A stretch of DNA of 26,858 nucleotides from positions 64,158-91,015 of the forward strand of contig JBNGIQ010008744.1 in NCBI GenBank assembly GCA_049999765.1, read 5' to 3'. The notes beneath the pieces were generated by a model. It was not told where the DNA came from, searched no databases, and saw only the letters and a list, made by a program, of their open reading frames with translations. The first letter of the stretch is position 1; every line of letters begins with the position of its first letter. Below, piece by piece: positions 19,323-26,858 of the stretch. Source of the DNA: Phaeoceros laevis (lineage: Eukaryota; Anthocerotophyta; Anthocerotopsida; Notothyladales). The position numbers and the translations under genes were made by a program.

Positions 19323-19410
19323 CGCTGAAGGCATCATTGATCACTTGAGGAGGTGTTTCTTCCAGTTGACCCGCTCTCACCAGAAAGCGAAGCTTCGCTT
19401 GCAAGCAACG

Positions 19411-20061
19411 ATGGCGCCGGCTCGATCTATGGCGGCATCTCTCCGAACCGCCTCTGCCCTTGTAGTGGTGGTGGCGCTCGCCGCTCTGTGGTGCGATCCG
19501 GTCGCCGGCGGGTCGGGAATCGTGAAGGCGACCAAGCCCCGGCACAAGCCCAGCAAGGAGAAGTTCGCGGAGCTGCACTTCTACTTCCACGACAACGTGC
19601 AGGCTCCCAACGCCCGAATCCCCGTCGCCACCTCCTTCTTCGTGGTGCCGCCTCTGGACGGGATCCCCCCCACCCCCGTCGGCTTCACTGCGTTCGGCGG
19701 TGTGGTGGTTTTCGACAACAAGCTCACGGCGGGGCCGTCGCAGTCGTCGCTGGAGGTGGGCAGGGGCCGCGGGATCTACGCCTGGGACAGCCTGGACGCG
19801 GCCAATGCCGGCCTCGAGCTCATCTTCACCGCCGTCTTCAACGAAGCCAGCGGGTTCCCCAACAGCACCATCCAGTTCCGCGGATTCAACTCGGTGCCGG
19901 CGCCGGTGCGCGAAATCTCCATCGCCGGGGGCACCGGCGAGTTCCGCCTGGCGCGAGGCTGGGCCGACTACACGCCCTTCGGCTTCGACGGCGCGTTTTC
20001 GGCCTCCCTCAATATCACAGCCAATGTCTACTACGGGGGATCTGGACGCTACGACGAGTAA
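19411..20061 (+). CDS. Dirigent protein
   Basis: A 216-aa protein from ATG 19411; ATG 19429 (residue 7) is an alternative start. Residues about 7-34 form a signal peptide (ASALVVVVALAALW), so the protein is secreted. The dirigent domain follows: ELHFYFHDNVQ, GGVVVFDNKLTAGPS, GRGRGIYAWDS, AGLELIFTAVFNEASGF, PVREISIAGGTGEFRLARGW and a final NITANVYYGG. Dirigents are eight-stranded beta-barrel proteins that steer coupling of phenoxy radicals in lignan and lignin-like synthesis in the cell wall; some act on other intermediates. The precise substrate cannot be read from sequence. It is intronless and GC-rich, with a TATA box upstream and AATAAA downstream. Two truncated relatives lie at 12115 and 14675. 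Confidence 0.92.
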   Translation: MAPARSMAASLRTASALVVVVALAALWCDPVAGGSGIVKATKPRHKPSKEKFAELHFYFHDNVQAPNARIPVATSFFVVPPLDGIPPTPVGFTAFGGVVVFDNKLTAGPSQSSLEVGRGRGIYAWDSLDAANAGLELIFTAVFNEASGFPNSTIQFRGFNSVPAPVREISIAGGTGEFRLARGWADYTPFGFDGAFSASLNITANVYYGGSGRYDE

Positions 20062-20741
20062 CTGGCTAGGAAGTACTTGCAAGTTTGCCGACGCTTCAAT
20101 TTCCTTGGGAAGCTGGGAACGGAAGCTTTCTATCATGCGTTGAGCTATTGTTGTGTGCTCAAGATCAATGTTTAGCCGTAGCAGCAGAACCACAAAGTGC
20201 ACCGCTTATAATTAGGCGTGCGACCGTAATCAAAGTTTTAAGTAGTACTATTAAATAAAAGGAACACCTTTTGGCGGTTGCTACCAGCAAGAACCGCTCC
20301 TCTTGCTCTGGATTTCAAGGCACCCAGCTAGCTAGGGTGGTGCAAACAAGCACTGATTTTGGTTTTGAAGACCAGCAGCGGCCACAGGAGCCAAAGGAAA
20401 AGCTGGAGGTTGATGCCCAAGCCAGTCTGGACAGGACCCATGACCATGTTTGCTGTGCTGCTCCCTGCCTGCTGGTGGTCTCACAATCTCGCACCGCCAT
20501 CAATGGCGCTCTCACCGTGACCACAGGGCGTTTCCTCAGCACTGCCTGCAGGAGGGGCGCCACCACAACGCCAGATGTCGCGCGTCCTTCTTCCCCAAGG
20601 AGAGGAAATGGTGAGGGCATCGTTGGGTTTGGTAGCGGCACCACAGCTCGGGGCCCTGCCCCAGCCCTTGCGAGGAAGGACGGGAGTTTATTTATGGTGG
20701 TTGTGGGGTAAGTACTCAAGGACCGAGGGTGACACTGTTAG
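20062..20741. other. Intergenic; 3' end of dirigent gene and leader of PPR gene
   Basis: After the polyadenylation signal at 20254 a 440-nt open frame runs on the plus strand to 20711, but it has no ATG at its start and no recognised domain. A donor-like ggggtaagtac occurs at about 20704-20714, so part of this could be a spliced 5' leader of the PPR gene. That is untested. Confidence 0.35.
20254..20259 (+). terminator. Polyadenylation signal of the dirigent gene
   Basis: AATAAA lies 193 nt after the dirigent stop codon in an AT-rich stretch, a usual distance for a plant 3' untranslated region. Confidence 0.6.
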
Positions 20742-22787
20742 ATGAGACAAGTTACGCCTCAACCTCCTCCTCATCAACTCACAGCGTGTCCGCCCATGTC
20801 TGTGGGCCTGGTGCACCAAGAGCAGATAGTCAAGTCCTTTGGGGATCACCTCCAGTCTTGCAGGGTGCCGAAGTCTGAAAGGGAGGTGCAGGTCAGACAC
20901 CGAAACAAATTATCGCAGGGTGGACAGCTCAGTGATGCAGTGTTAGAGTTGGACCAGTTTGTGCACCGAGGATCTTATGTTGCCAAGTCACTCTTCTACA
21001 GTGTGCTCAAAAGGTGCATTGGGCAGAGGGATCTTCTTCTTGGCACTCATGTCCATGCTCTTGCAATCAGAAGTGGGTACGAGTCAGATTCATTCCTGGC
21101 CAACCACTTCATATGTATGTATGGGTCTCATGGGAGGTTGGAGGAAGCCTGGCAGGTCTTTACCAAGGTTCATGCACCGAGCCGGTTTGTCTGGGCTTCC
21201 ATCATATTTGCATATGCCCGCAATGGACAGCCTACCGAAGCTGTACGAATCTACTGGCAGATGAGGAAGTCCCCTGTGAAGCCAGATAACCATACATTTA
21301 TGGCAGTGTTGAAGGCATGTGCCTCTGCTGAGGACTTGGCTTCCGGTAAGGAGGTCCATGCTGACATCCTAGGAGCTGCAGATAAGCCTGATATGTTTGT
21401 GTACAACTGTTTGGTGGATATGTATGCAAAATGCGGGAGCTTACATGATGCACGTAAAGTGTTTGACGACTTGCCAACCAGAGATGTGGTGACATGGACT
21501 GCCATGATAGCAGGATATGCTCAGAATGGGCTCGGTCAGGAAGCCCTCGCCCTGTATGCAAACATGCAGCAGGAGGGCATCACTCCTGCCAACAATGTAA
21601 CTTTTGTGTGCCTGCTGCAGGCATGTGCCAGTGTCCAAGCTCTGCATCAGGGGAAGCAGCTGCATGCACAGGTACAGAGAAGAGGATGGGAAGCTGATGT
21701 AGTTGTTGGTACCTGCCTAGTGGATATGTACGCTAAATGCGGGAGCTTGCAGGATGCACGTGAAGTGTTTAACCAAATGCAGACAAAAAATGTGGTGACA
21801 TGGAATGCCATGGTCACAGGATATGCTAAGCAGGGGCTCCGTCAAGAGTCCCTTACTCTTTACGATTGTATGCAAAAAGAGGGGACAACTCCAGCTGATG
21901 CCATCACATTTGTATGTCTGCTGCAGGTGTGTGGTAGTGTAGCAGGACTGGAGAAAGGGCGGGAAATTCACGCCCATATCTCCAGAAGTGGACTTGAGGC
22001 TTCAGACTTGATCGTGGCAAGCAGTCTCATTGACATGTACTGTAAATGTGGGAGCATGGCTGATGCCAAGCGGGTTTTTGATGCACTGCCCAAACGAGAC
22101 TGTGTCACATGGAGTGCACTCATCGCAGGATATGCCCGCCAGGGAGAAAGCACTCTTGTTTTTGAGCTGTTTGATGCAATGAGGAAAGAGGGAATACAGC
22201 CAGATGCTGTCACTTTTCTTAGCATTCTAAGTGTCTGCAACCATGCGGGTCTGGTGGCCGAGGCCCAGCACTACTTTGAGGCTATGAGCGGACAGTACAG
22301 CATCCGACCAACCCTGGAGCACTATAACTGCATGGTTGATCTTCTTGGTCGTGTAGGCCAAGTAGACAAGGCAATGCAGATGGTGAGGACTATGCCGTTC
22401 CAGCCCTCTATCGAGGTGTGGAGAATCGTGTTGGGTGCTTGTCAAAAGTGGAGCAACGTGGGGCTAGCAAGAGAGGCTTTTGACTGTGCGGTCAGGCTGG
22501 ATCCAAATGACTCCTCAGCTTATGCTTTGATGTTAAACATCTACGAGGGTGCTCACATGCACGAAGAGGCGAAGGAGATACAAGCTATGAGAGCTGAAGT
22601 AGGAGCATGGAAAACTCCAGGAATGAGCTGGTGGACGGACTTTGGGGGAAACGGTCATACGTTTGTGGTGGGGGGTAGAGAACATCCTGAGACACAACTC
22701 ATTTATGCAAACCTAGAGCACCTTTTTGTTAGCATGAAAGGAGGAGGATTTGTGCCCAGTCTTGCTCTGTGCTTTGAGGAGTATTAA
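20742..22787 (+). CDS. PLS-class PPR protein, E+ type, without DYW core
   Basis: An intact, intronless 681-aa protein. PLS-type PPR repeats run from about residue 80 to 555; typical pieces are VDMYAKCGSLHDARKVF (225-241), DVVTWTAMIAGYAQNG (248-263) and the later DMYCKCGSMADAKRVF. They are followed by E1 (about 557-590, IEVWRIVLGACQK), E2 (about 592-622) and a PG-box-like PGMSWW (626-631). The chain stops at residue 681, about 55 residues into the DYW-homologous region, so the HxE and CxxC deaminase motifs are missing. PPR proteins of this class bind one organelle RNA site, with one base per repeat, usually for C-to-U editing; E+ proteins need a DYW partner in trans. The N-terminus is not a typical transit peptide; a later start at Met19 (20796) is possible. 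The next gene is convergent. Confidence 0.93.
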   Translation: MRQVTPQPPPHQLTACPPMSVGLVHQEQIVKSFGDHLQSCRVPKSEREVQVRHRNKLSQGGQLSDAVLELDQFVHRGSYVAKSLFYSVLKRCIGQRDLLLGTHVHALAIRSGYESDSFLANHFICMYGSHGRLEEAWQVFTKVHAPSRFVWASIIFAYARNGQPTEAVRIYWQMRKSPVKPDNHTFMAVLKACASAEDLASGKEVHADILGAADKPDMFVYNCLVDMYAKCGSLHDARKVFDDLPTRDVVTWTAMIAGYAQNGLGQEALALYANMQQEGITPANNVTFVCLLQACASVQALHQGKQLHAQVQRRGWEADVVVGTCLVDMYAKCGSLQDAREVFNQMQTKNVVTWNAMVTGYAKQGLRQESLTLYDCMQKEGTTPADAITFVCLLQVCGSVAGLEKGREIHAHISRSGLEASDLIVASSLIDMYCKCGSMADAKRVFDALPKRDCVTWSALIAGYARQGESTLVFELFDAMRKEGIQPDAVTFLSILSVCNHAGLVAEAQHYFEAMSGQYSIRPTLEHYNCMVDLLGRVGQVDKAMQMVRTMPFQPSIEVWRIVLGACQKWSNVGLAREAFDCAVRLDPNDSSAYALMLNIYEGAHMHEEAKEIQAMRAEVGAWKTPGMSWWTDFGGNGHTFVVGGREHPETQLIYANLEHLFVSMKGGGFVPSLALCFEEY

Positions 22788-23165
22788 TTCTTGTAACACG
22801 TCATCGGCACCGGTGAGCCTGTACTAGTAACTCGAGGAACGGACAGTGGGTTGCGAAGCACCATCTATACGGTCTACCGTTCCACGGTTTTCTGGTCCGA
22901 AGGTTCTTCTGGACGTCATTGTTTCCGGGATGCATGACTGTGTTTTTGTGCTTCTCAGAACCTCTTCTCCTTCCTCATGGGCGAAGTGAAGACAGTCCAG
23001 AATTTGCGTTTGCAAGGTCGGAACGAGAAGCACGTTATAGCACTTCCAATTAAGGGTCGAAATGGGGAGAACTGGTGGTGGTGTCATCACCAGACTCACC
23101 AGTAATAAGGAAAGCTTTGGCTCTTAGCTGGAGTGATTTCCTTAACGACACCACCCCATACCAAT
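22788..23165. other. Convergent intergenic region
   Basis: This lies between the PPR stop and the 3' end of inhibitor gene A on the other strand. I found no AATAAA for the PPR gene before 23286, which is inside the opposite gene. No DYW-domain remnant is visible after the PPR stop. Confidence 0.5.
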
Positions 23166-23171
23166 TTTATT
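23166..23171 (-). terminator. Polyadenylation signal of inhibitor gene A
   Basis: AATAAA on the minus strand, 64 nt beyond the stop codon at 23235-23237. Confidence 0.6.
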
Positions 23172-23234
23172 TTAGCTTTAATTTACAGCTCAGGACCCTA
23201 AAACCCATCTGTGCTTCACAGGCCATCCTTTTAA

Positions 23235-24368
23235 TTAACCAACTCTGGGAACTCCCAGCACTTTGTAAGTCTTCTTGTCGTAGTCAATAAACACTCGGTC
23301 GGTCCTAAAATCCTTGGTACGAACGAAACCTTCCGGCCCGTAAACTACTCTTACTCCTGGATAGTCCCTCAGAATAGTCCTGATGGCATCCTTGTAGTAC
23401 ACATCCTGAAGTCCTGGCCACCCGGGGTCGATGCCTGCAGGCAGTTTCAACTGGTCAATCCTAACGGACTGGGAAGCTTGTCACCTTAGGGTGGTGGTGA
23501 GAGACCTACTTATTGTAGGACTTTGACAAATGTCCAGCCATCCAGACTACTTCAGTGAATGAGGCATGAATTTAGCTTGAGGCAGGGAAATGGAAGCAAG
23601 CTTACGGTTGAAATGCCACAGTCCACGGCGAGGAATCTCGTAAACCACACCGTCGTCCCCCCCCTTGTCTGTGTAGAGCCAAACGTCTTCAGGTTTACCC
23701 GGATAGAATGGCCCTGACCGACTTTGGGAGGGGGCCCAGATGAAGACCTGCTTCACCAGGCCACTGGACAACAGCTCCTTCTTCACCTCCGTAGCAAGCC
23801 TTCCTCGGTACTCCGGCCAGGCATCCTTCGCGATTCCTGCGCACAGACATAGCATATCAACCGGTGAGTTTTGAACCATTTGAAGTACTTACAGGCCTTG
23901 ACATTGAACTGCTTGCATGATGAGCGGATGATCAATCAATCATGCTGTCACAACACCCTCAGGCCGTTGTCATATTTACCAGAAGGCAGCTTTACAGGCG
24001 GCTTCGCCTTCGGAGGGAGCTTCGCAGCCGTGGCTGCCGGGAGGTGCGAGGAATCCTTCGCGATTCCTGCGCACAGCCATAGCATATATCAACCGGTGAG
24101 TTTTGAACCATTTGAAGTACTTACAGGCCTTGATATTGAACTGCTTGCTTGATGAGCAGATGATCAATCAATCATGCTGTCACAACACCCTCAGGCTGCT
24201 GTCATACTTACCAGAATTCGAAGGCAGCTTTACAGGCGGCTTCGCCTTCGGAGGAAGCGTCGCAGCCGTGGCTGCCGGGAGGAGCGAGAAGAGGAGCAAC
24301 AATGCCACTGCCACTAGGCCACCCAAGAGGAGCCTGTGGCCATAATTCTGCTGTCTGCTGGCTCCCAT
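23235..24368 (-). CDS. Two-domain potato inhibitor I protein A, with extra exon
   Basis: Exons on the minus strand: 24368-24212, 24066-23980, 23836-23606, 23434-23235, all joined in phase 1 with GT-AG introns of 145, 143 and 171 bp; 224 aa in all (195 without exon 2). Exon 1 encodes a signal peptide (LLLGGLVAVALLLLFSLL) and a Lys-Pro-rich linker. Exon 3 encodes an inhibitor-I-like domain (WPEYRG...DVWLYTD...IPRRG) without the normal reactive loop. Exon 4 encodes a canonical potato inhibitor I domain: GWPGL, loop PEGFVRTK-DFRTDRV, end VPRVG. By alignment with eglin c, P1 is Lys199 and P1' Asp200, suggesting trypsin-like targets. The family blocks serine proteases and is often wound- or defence-related. 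Exon 2 comes from a tandem duplication (separate entry). An in-frame ATG at 24422 is an alternative start. An AATAAA follows. Confidence 0.82.
23826..24290 (-). repeat. 230-bp tandem duplication inside inhibitor gene A
   Basis: Copy I (about 23826-24055) and copy II (about 24056-24290) are offset by 230 bp and about 95 percent identical by eye, with 2-bp and 6-bp indels. In transcript order the unit runs from the end of exon 1 through intron 1 into the first few codons of the WPEYRG exon. The duplication therefore repeats both splice junctions. Confidence 0.92.
23980..24066 (-). other. Hybrid exon created by the tandem duplication
   Basis: This 87-nt exon starts with the first residues of the inhibitor-domain exon (GIAKD) and then passes into a copy of the exon 1 end (LPAATAAKLPPKAKPPVKLPS). 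It is preceded by the duplicated CTGTGCGCAG acceptor and followed by the duplicated donor, GTAAAT here against GTAAGT in exon 1. It has no stop, is a multiple of three and is phase 1 at both ends, so inclusion or skipping both keep the frame. Whether it is used is unknown. Confidence 0.75.
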
Positions 24369-24422
24369 GACGCCGTGACAGCAACCTACAATTTTTGCAA
24401 GCCACAATTGTGACAAAACCAT

Positions 24423-25144
24423 TAGGGAGCACACTCGAAAGTGGGCTACAAGTGTTCTCAGAGTCAAACCAAAGATCGGGCACGCAATTGCAGTTTGCAA
24501 GCAAGCCTATTCATATCTATTTGCATCGCAACAATGTTCCAAGACGCTGTACGGATCGATCGCTGCCTTAATTACTGGTGCTTCGCAAAATTTTCTGAGA
24601 GGCAAATTGAAGCAAGCACAAGGCACAAGGTAAGATCGGATCAAGAGCCCTGACCGCAAAGAGCTTGGCACTTGCGGCAGACTTGCAAACACGTTGGGGA
24701 AACCTTCAGATAAGTGTGTAATGGCCGAGTCTACCTTCAGGAAGGCTATGTAGTCTTGCAAGACCTTACCAACATCTTGTTACTCTGTGCACTGTAATGA
24801 ACTGCGTGCAGGTGTACCACGTGGTGCGAGCAACTTCGCGGGAATCCGCCAATAGAATGGCTCGAACGCAGCGCTTTGAGGCCTTTTGGCGGTGAATGGC
24901 TTTTGGAAGAACGCAAAGAATTTATTAGTACTGTACGTGCTTAGGCGTGGCCGCGCGGCTCAAGACTTTTTGCTGCATCAAGAACTTTTCCCATTGGCGG
25001 TACCTCACAATATCCAGAGCCGAAACATCTCTTTCTAAAACAGCTTCTCCGCCCTTGCTCAGAGTCAAGAGGCAGCAGCTCTCTTTACATCCAGAAGGCG
25101 TTCACGTGAACTTATGACCTTGAGTGCTCTACATGTGCAATTTG
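24423..25144. other. Intergenic between the two inhibitor genes
   Basis: This is the 5' flank of inhibitor gene A and the 3' region of gene B, both on the minus strand. No clear TATA box is seen upstream of gene A and no other gene is recognised. Confidence 0.5.
24921..24926 (-). terminator. Possible polyadenylation signal of inhibitor gene B
   Basis: AATAAA on the minus strand, 219 nt past the stop codon of gene B. It is the nearest consensus signal. Confidence 0.45.
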
Positions 25145-25942
25145 TCAGCCTATCGCAGGCTTTTCAGCTACCAATTCCTGGTCATCCACATTCAGCCAGA
25201 CGCGGTCGAGGCGGAAGTCGTCGGTGTGAGCGAATCCAGCGGGCCCGTACACCACCTTCAGTCCCTGCACTTCTGCCAAAATTTGCTCGATTGCCACCTT
25301 GTAGGGCTTTCCGACCAGCTCGGGCCATCCAGGGCTGACACCTGCAGGCATGCGCAATCATCCAGTCATCAGGCAATTGGTTCATGGACGGTACCGGTTG
25401 CAACAAGAAAAAATGAAGGGCCAGTTGAGAGCTTTGCTGCAGATTTGGTCCAGAAGGTGCTGGCTATGGCTAGGGTTTTGCAGGTTGGAACTGACGGTTA
25501 TGATGCCATGGGCCTCGCTTAGGAGTGTCGTAGACCCTGTGGTAGTCGTCAGTGTATAACCAGACATCGTTGTTTGTGCCAACTCCGCTGAGATCAACAG
25601 ACTCGCTTCCCGGCCGGTGGATGTAGGCATTGTTTCCTGTTCCAAGATCGGGGCTCGCTCTCAGTCTCTGCTGTGCCTGTAAGCTGTCCAAGCCGCGGTA
25701 TTCAGGCCACGAGTTCTTCTTGCTCCCTGGATTGCATGCCAAGCTTAAGCCAGGTTGTTTGCTTGTCAATTCACGTAGCTGCAGCTCCGCTAGCTAGCTC
25801 TACCAGCTCAAGGCTTTCAATCTCGTCAGTCTCAGTTACCGTATTCGTCGAAGACATCTATTGCTGTTGCGAGCTGCAACAGGAATAGGACAAGGATGGC
25901 AGCCGCCAAGAACAAGCCGTGATGGTATTTGGTTGCTTCCAT
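25145..25942 (-). CDS. Two-domain potato inhibitor I protein B
   Basis: Exons on the minus strand: 25942-25840, 25726-25496, 25341-25145; introns of 113 and 154 bp, all phase 1; 176 aa. Exon 1 is a signal peptide (MEATKYHHG, then LFLAAAILVLFLLQLATA). Exon 2 is 231 nt, the same length as its counterpart in gene A, and encodes the divergent domain (WPEYRGLDS...DVWLYTD...TPKRG). Exon 3 encodes a canonical potato inhibitor I domain: GWPELVGK, loop PAGFAHTD-DFRLDRV, ending AIG. Alignment with eglin c puts P1 at Asp152 and P1' at Asp153, so the target should differ from that of gene A. The supporting Arg residues of FRxDRV are kept. The second donor is GTCAGT, weaker than GTAAGC in gene A. There is no duplicated exon here, so this is probably the ancestral layout of the pair. 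Confidence 0.82.
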
Positions 25943-26750
25943 GCTACAAGAGCTGCAAAGATGTAATCAGAAAATGCAACATTATGATTTGGAAGCACAA
26001 ACTGGGCACAATTGTCAACTTCAAGGCTTGAGGTAAGACCAAGTTGATTCAAGAGCTGGCGTTCACCCAACTCACAAATTGCACGACGAACAGATGTTTT
26101 TGATAGGGGTTGAACCCAAGTGTGTGTCCCTTCAATGGGAAGACAGCAGTGGATTGCAACTAAGAATTCTAGATTTGAGCTAGAGGGCATATGTAGCGGA
26201 ACCAAGCAACGATCCATTGGTGATAAGAGTTGTGTTGTCGAGAGAGAACCTTGTTAATTCAGAACTGGTTTGCATTTGTCTGGAAATTTCGGGTGAACAA
26301 CTTTGGACTTTGACCCCCTTGTGCAGAGCAACAACCAACCTCAGAATCAAAAACCGTTGTTCAATGGAACCAGAAGCATGAGTGGGCCCTTTTTTGGTTA
26401 TTATCTCACCAAATCTGAGCAGGACTGTGAAACACTGACAGAAACAATGTGGGGTCCAAGAAATACTGCCTTCACAACAACTCTTGTCGTTCTCCTGCAC
26501 TGATATTCTCCGGTAGGCATAGCTTGCGCAGCGCCTAAGCGACACCAGGTTTTCACACCGCCTCGCTCGCGGCCTGCCTCGGGGGCTGTGCCTGGGTACG
26601 GCACACCCCGCCGGGCCCCGCCCCCTCTCTCTCCTCCGCTCACCGGCACCGGCTGCCTCCCTCCCCGTCGCCGGGCTCCACCAGCTCTCTCCCGTCACGA
26701 CGAACTGGTTGTAATACTGCCCAAAACTGAAGTAGACGTTGGAAGGAACC
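25943..26750. other. No recognised gene; GC-rich patch
   Basis: Upstream flank of inhibitor gene B. Minus-strand frames (25858-26217, 26180-26698) have no domain I can name. Positions 26565-26695 are very GC-rich and CpG-dense, unlike the surroundings. No TATA box was clear. Confidence 0.4.
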
Positions 26751-26858
26751 GTGCCCTAAAAGTAGTAACCAAGCTGTGTAGCTGTGTTTTGCGAACCGTG
26801 CCCTAAAACTAGTAACGGGCTGCTCCCAACTTAAGAATTGTGAAACGTGCCCTAAAAA
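26751..26858. repeat. Short tandem array with a gtgccctaaaa core
   Basis: The core gtgccctaaaa occurs at 26751, 26798 and 26847 (spacing 47 and 49), the first two followed by tagtaac after one base. A degenerate version may lie near 26718. The array reaches the window edge, so its full length is unknown. Confidence 0.65.

Noticed and set aside
19315-20202. 295-codon minus-strand frame opposite the dirigent gene
   Set aside because: It is the antisense shadow of a GC-rich coding region; its composition is explained by the dirigent codons.
20271-20711. 146-codon plus-strand frame upstream of the PPR gene
   Set aside because: It lacks an ATG at its start and any known domain; at most it may be part of a leader.
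23976-24500. Alternative-frame minus-strand peptides over inhibitor exon 1
   Set aside because: They are other-frame readings of the signal-peptide exon and its duplicate.
26565-26695. Ribosomal RNA fragment in the GC-rich patch
   Set aside because: The patch is GC-rich but contains no rRNA core sequence I recognise.

Overview
The window is nuclear DNA of a land plant. Signs are PLS-class pentatricopeptide repeat (PPR) sequence, a dirigent protein, plant-type potato inhibitor I genes with short GT-AG introns (113 to 171 bp), an ARIADNE-type RBR ubiquitin ligase, a receptor-like kinase fragment and AATAAA signals. The PPR style and the many PPR fragments would suit a spore-bearing plant such as a fern or lycophyte, but that is inference.

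Layout. 1-1640: simple and tandem repeats, no recognised gene. 1690-3780: a wrecked PPR gene, a second PPR fragment and, on the minus strand, the N-terminal part of a 2-oxoglutarate dioxygenase; an assembly gap flanked by 47-bp inverted arms lies between them. 4100-7000: no intact gene, some unidentified coding-like stretches. 7077-8742 (-): an ARIADNE-like gene broken by a 34-bp tandem duplication. 9100-12030: 41-bp tandem copies, hairpins, a kinase fragment, a 3'-truncated CHMP7-like (ESCRT-III) gene with introns, and a peptide/nitrate-transporter (NPF) fragment. 12100-12780: a mosaic of a dirigent fragment, a copy of part of the neighbouring 8-Cys gene, and a direct repeat. 13400-13789 (+): an intact small secreted 8-cysteine protein. 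14675-14927: a second dirigent fragment. 16615-17866: a nested direct-repeat block. 17930-18480: an AT-rich hairpin cluster beside a broken glycyl-tRNA synthetase fragment. 19411-20061 (+): intact dirigent gene. 20742-22787 (+): intact PPR gene. 23235-24368 and 25145-25942 (both -): two related two-domain potato inhibitor I genes.

The five apparently intact genes are the 8-Cys protein, the dirigent, the PPR and the two inhibitors. Three or four of these encode secreted proteins of types often linked to defence. There is no operon-like organisation. The rest is dominated by duplicated or truncated gene pieces and short tandem duplications. The most striking case is in the first inhibitor gene: a 230-bp tandem duplication joins the start of one exon to the end of another and yields a new 87-nt exon that keeps the frame and both splice sites. 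All calls come from reading the sequence; no database search was possible.
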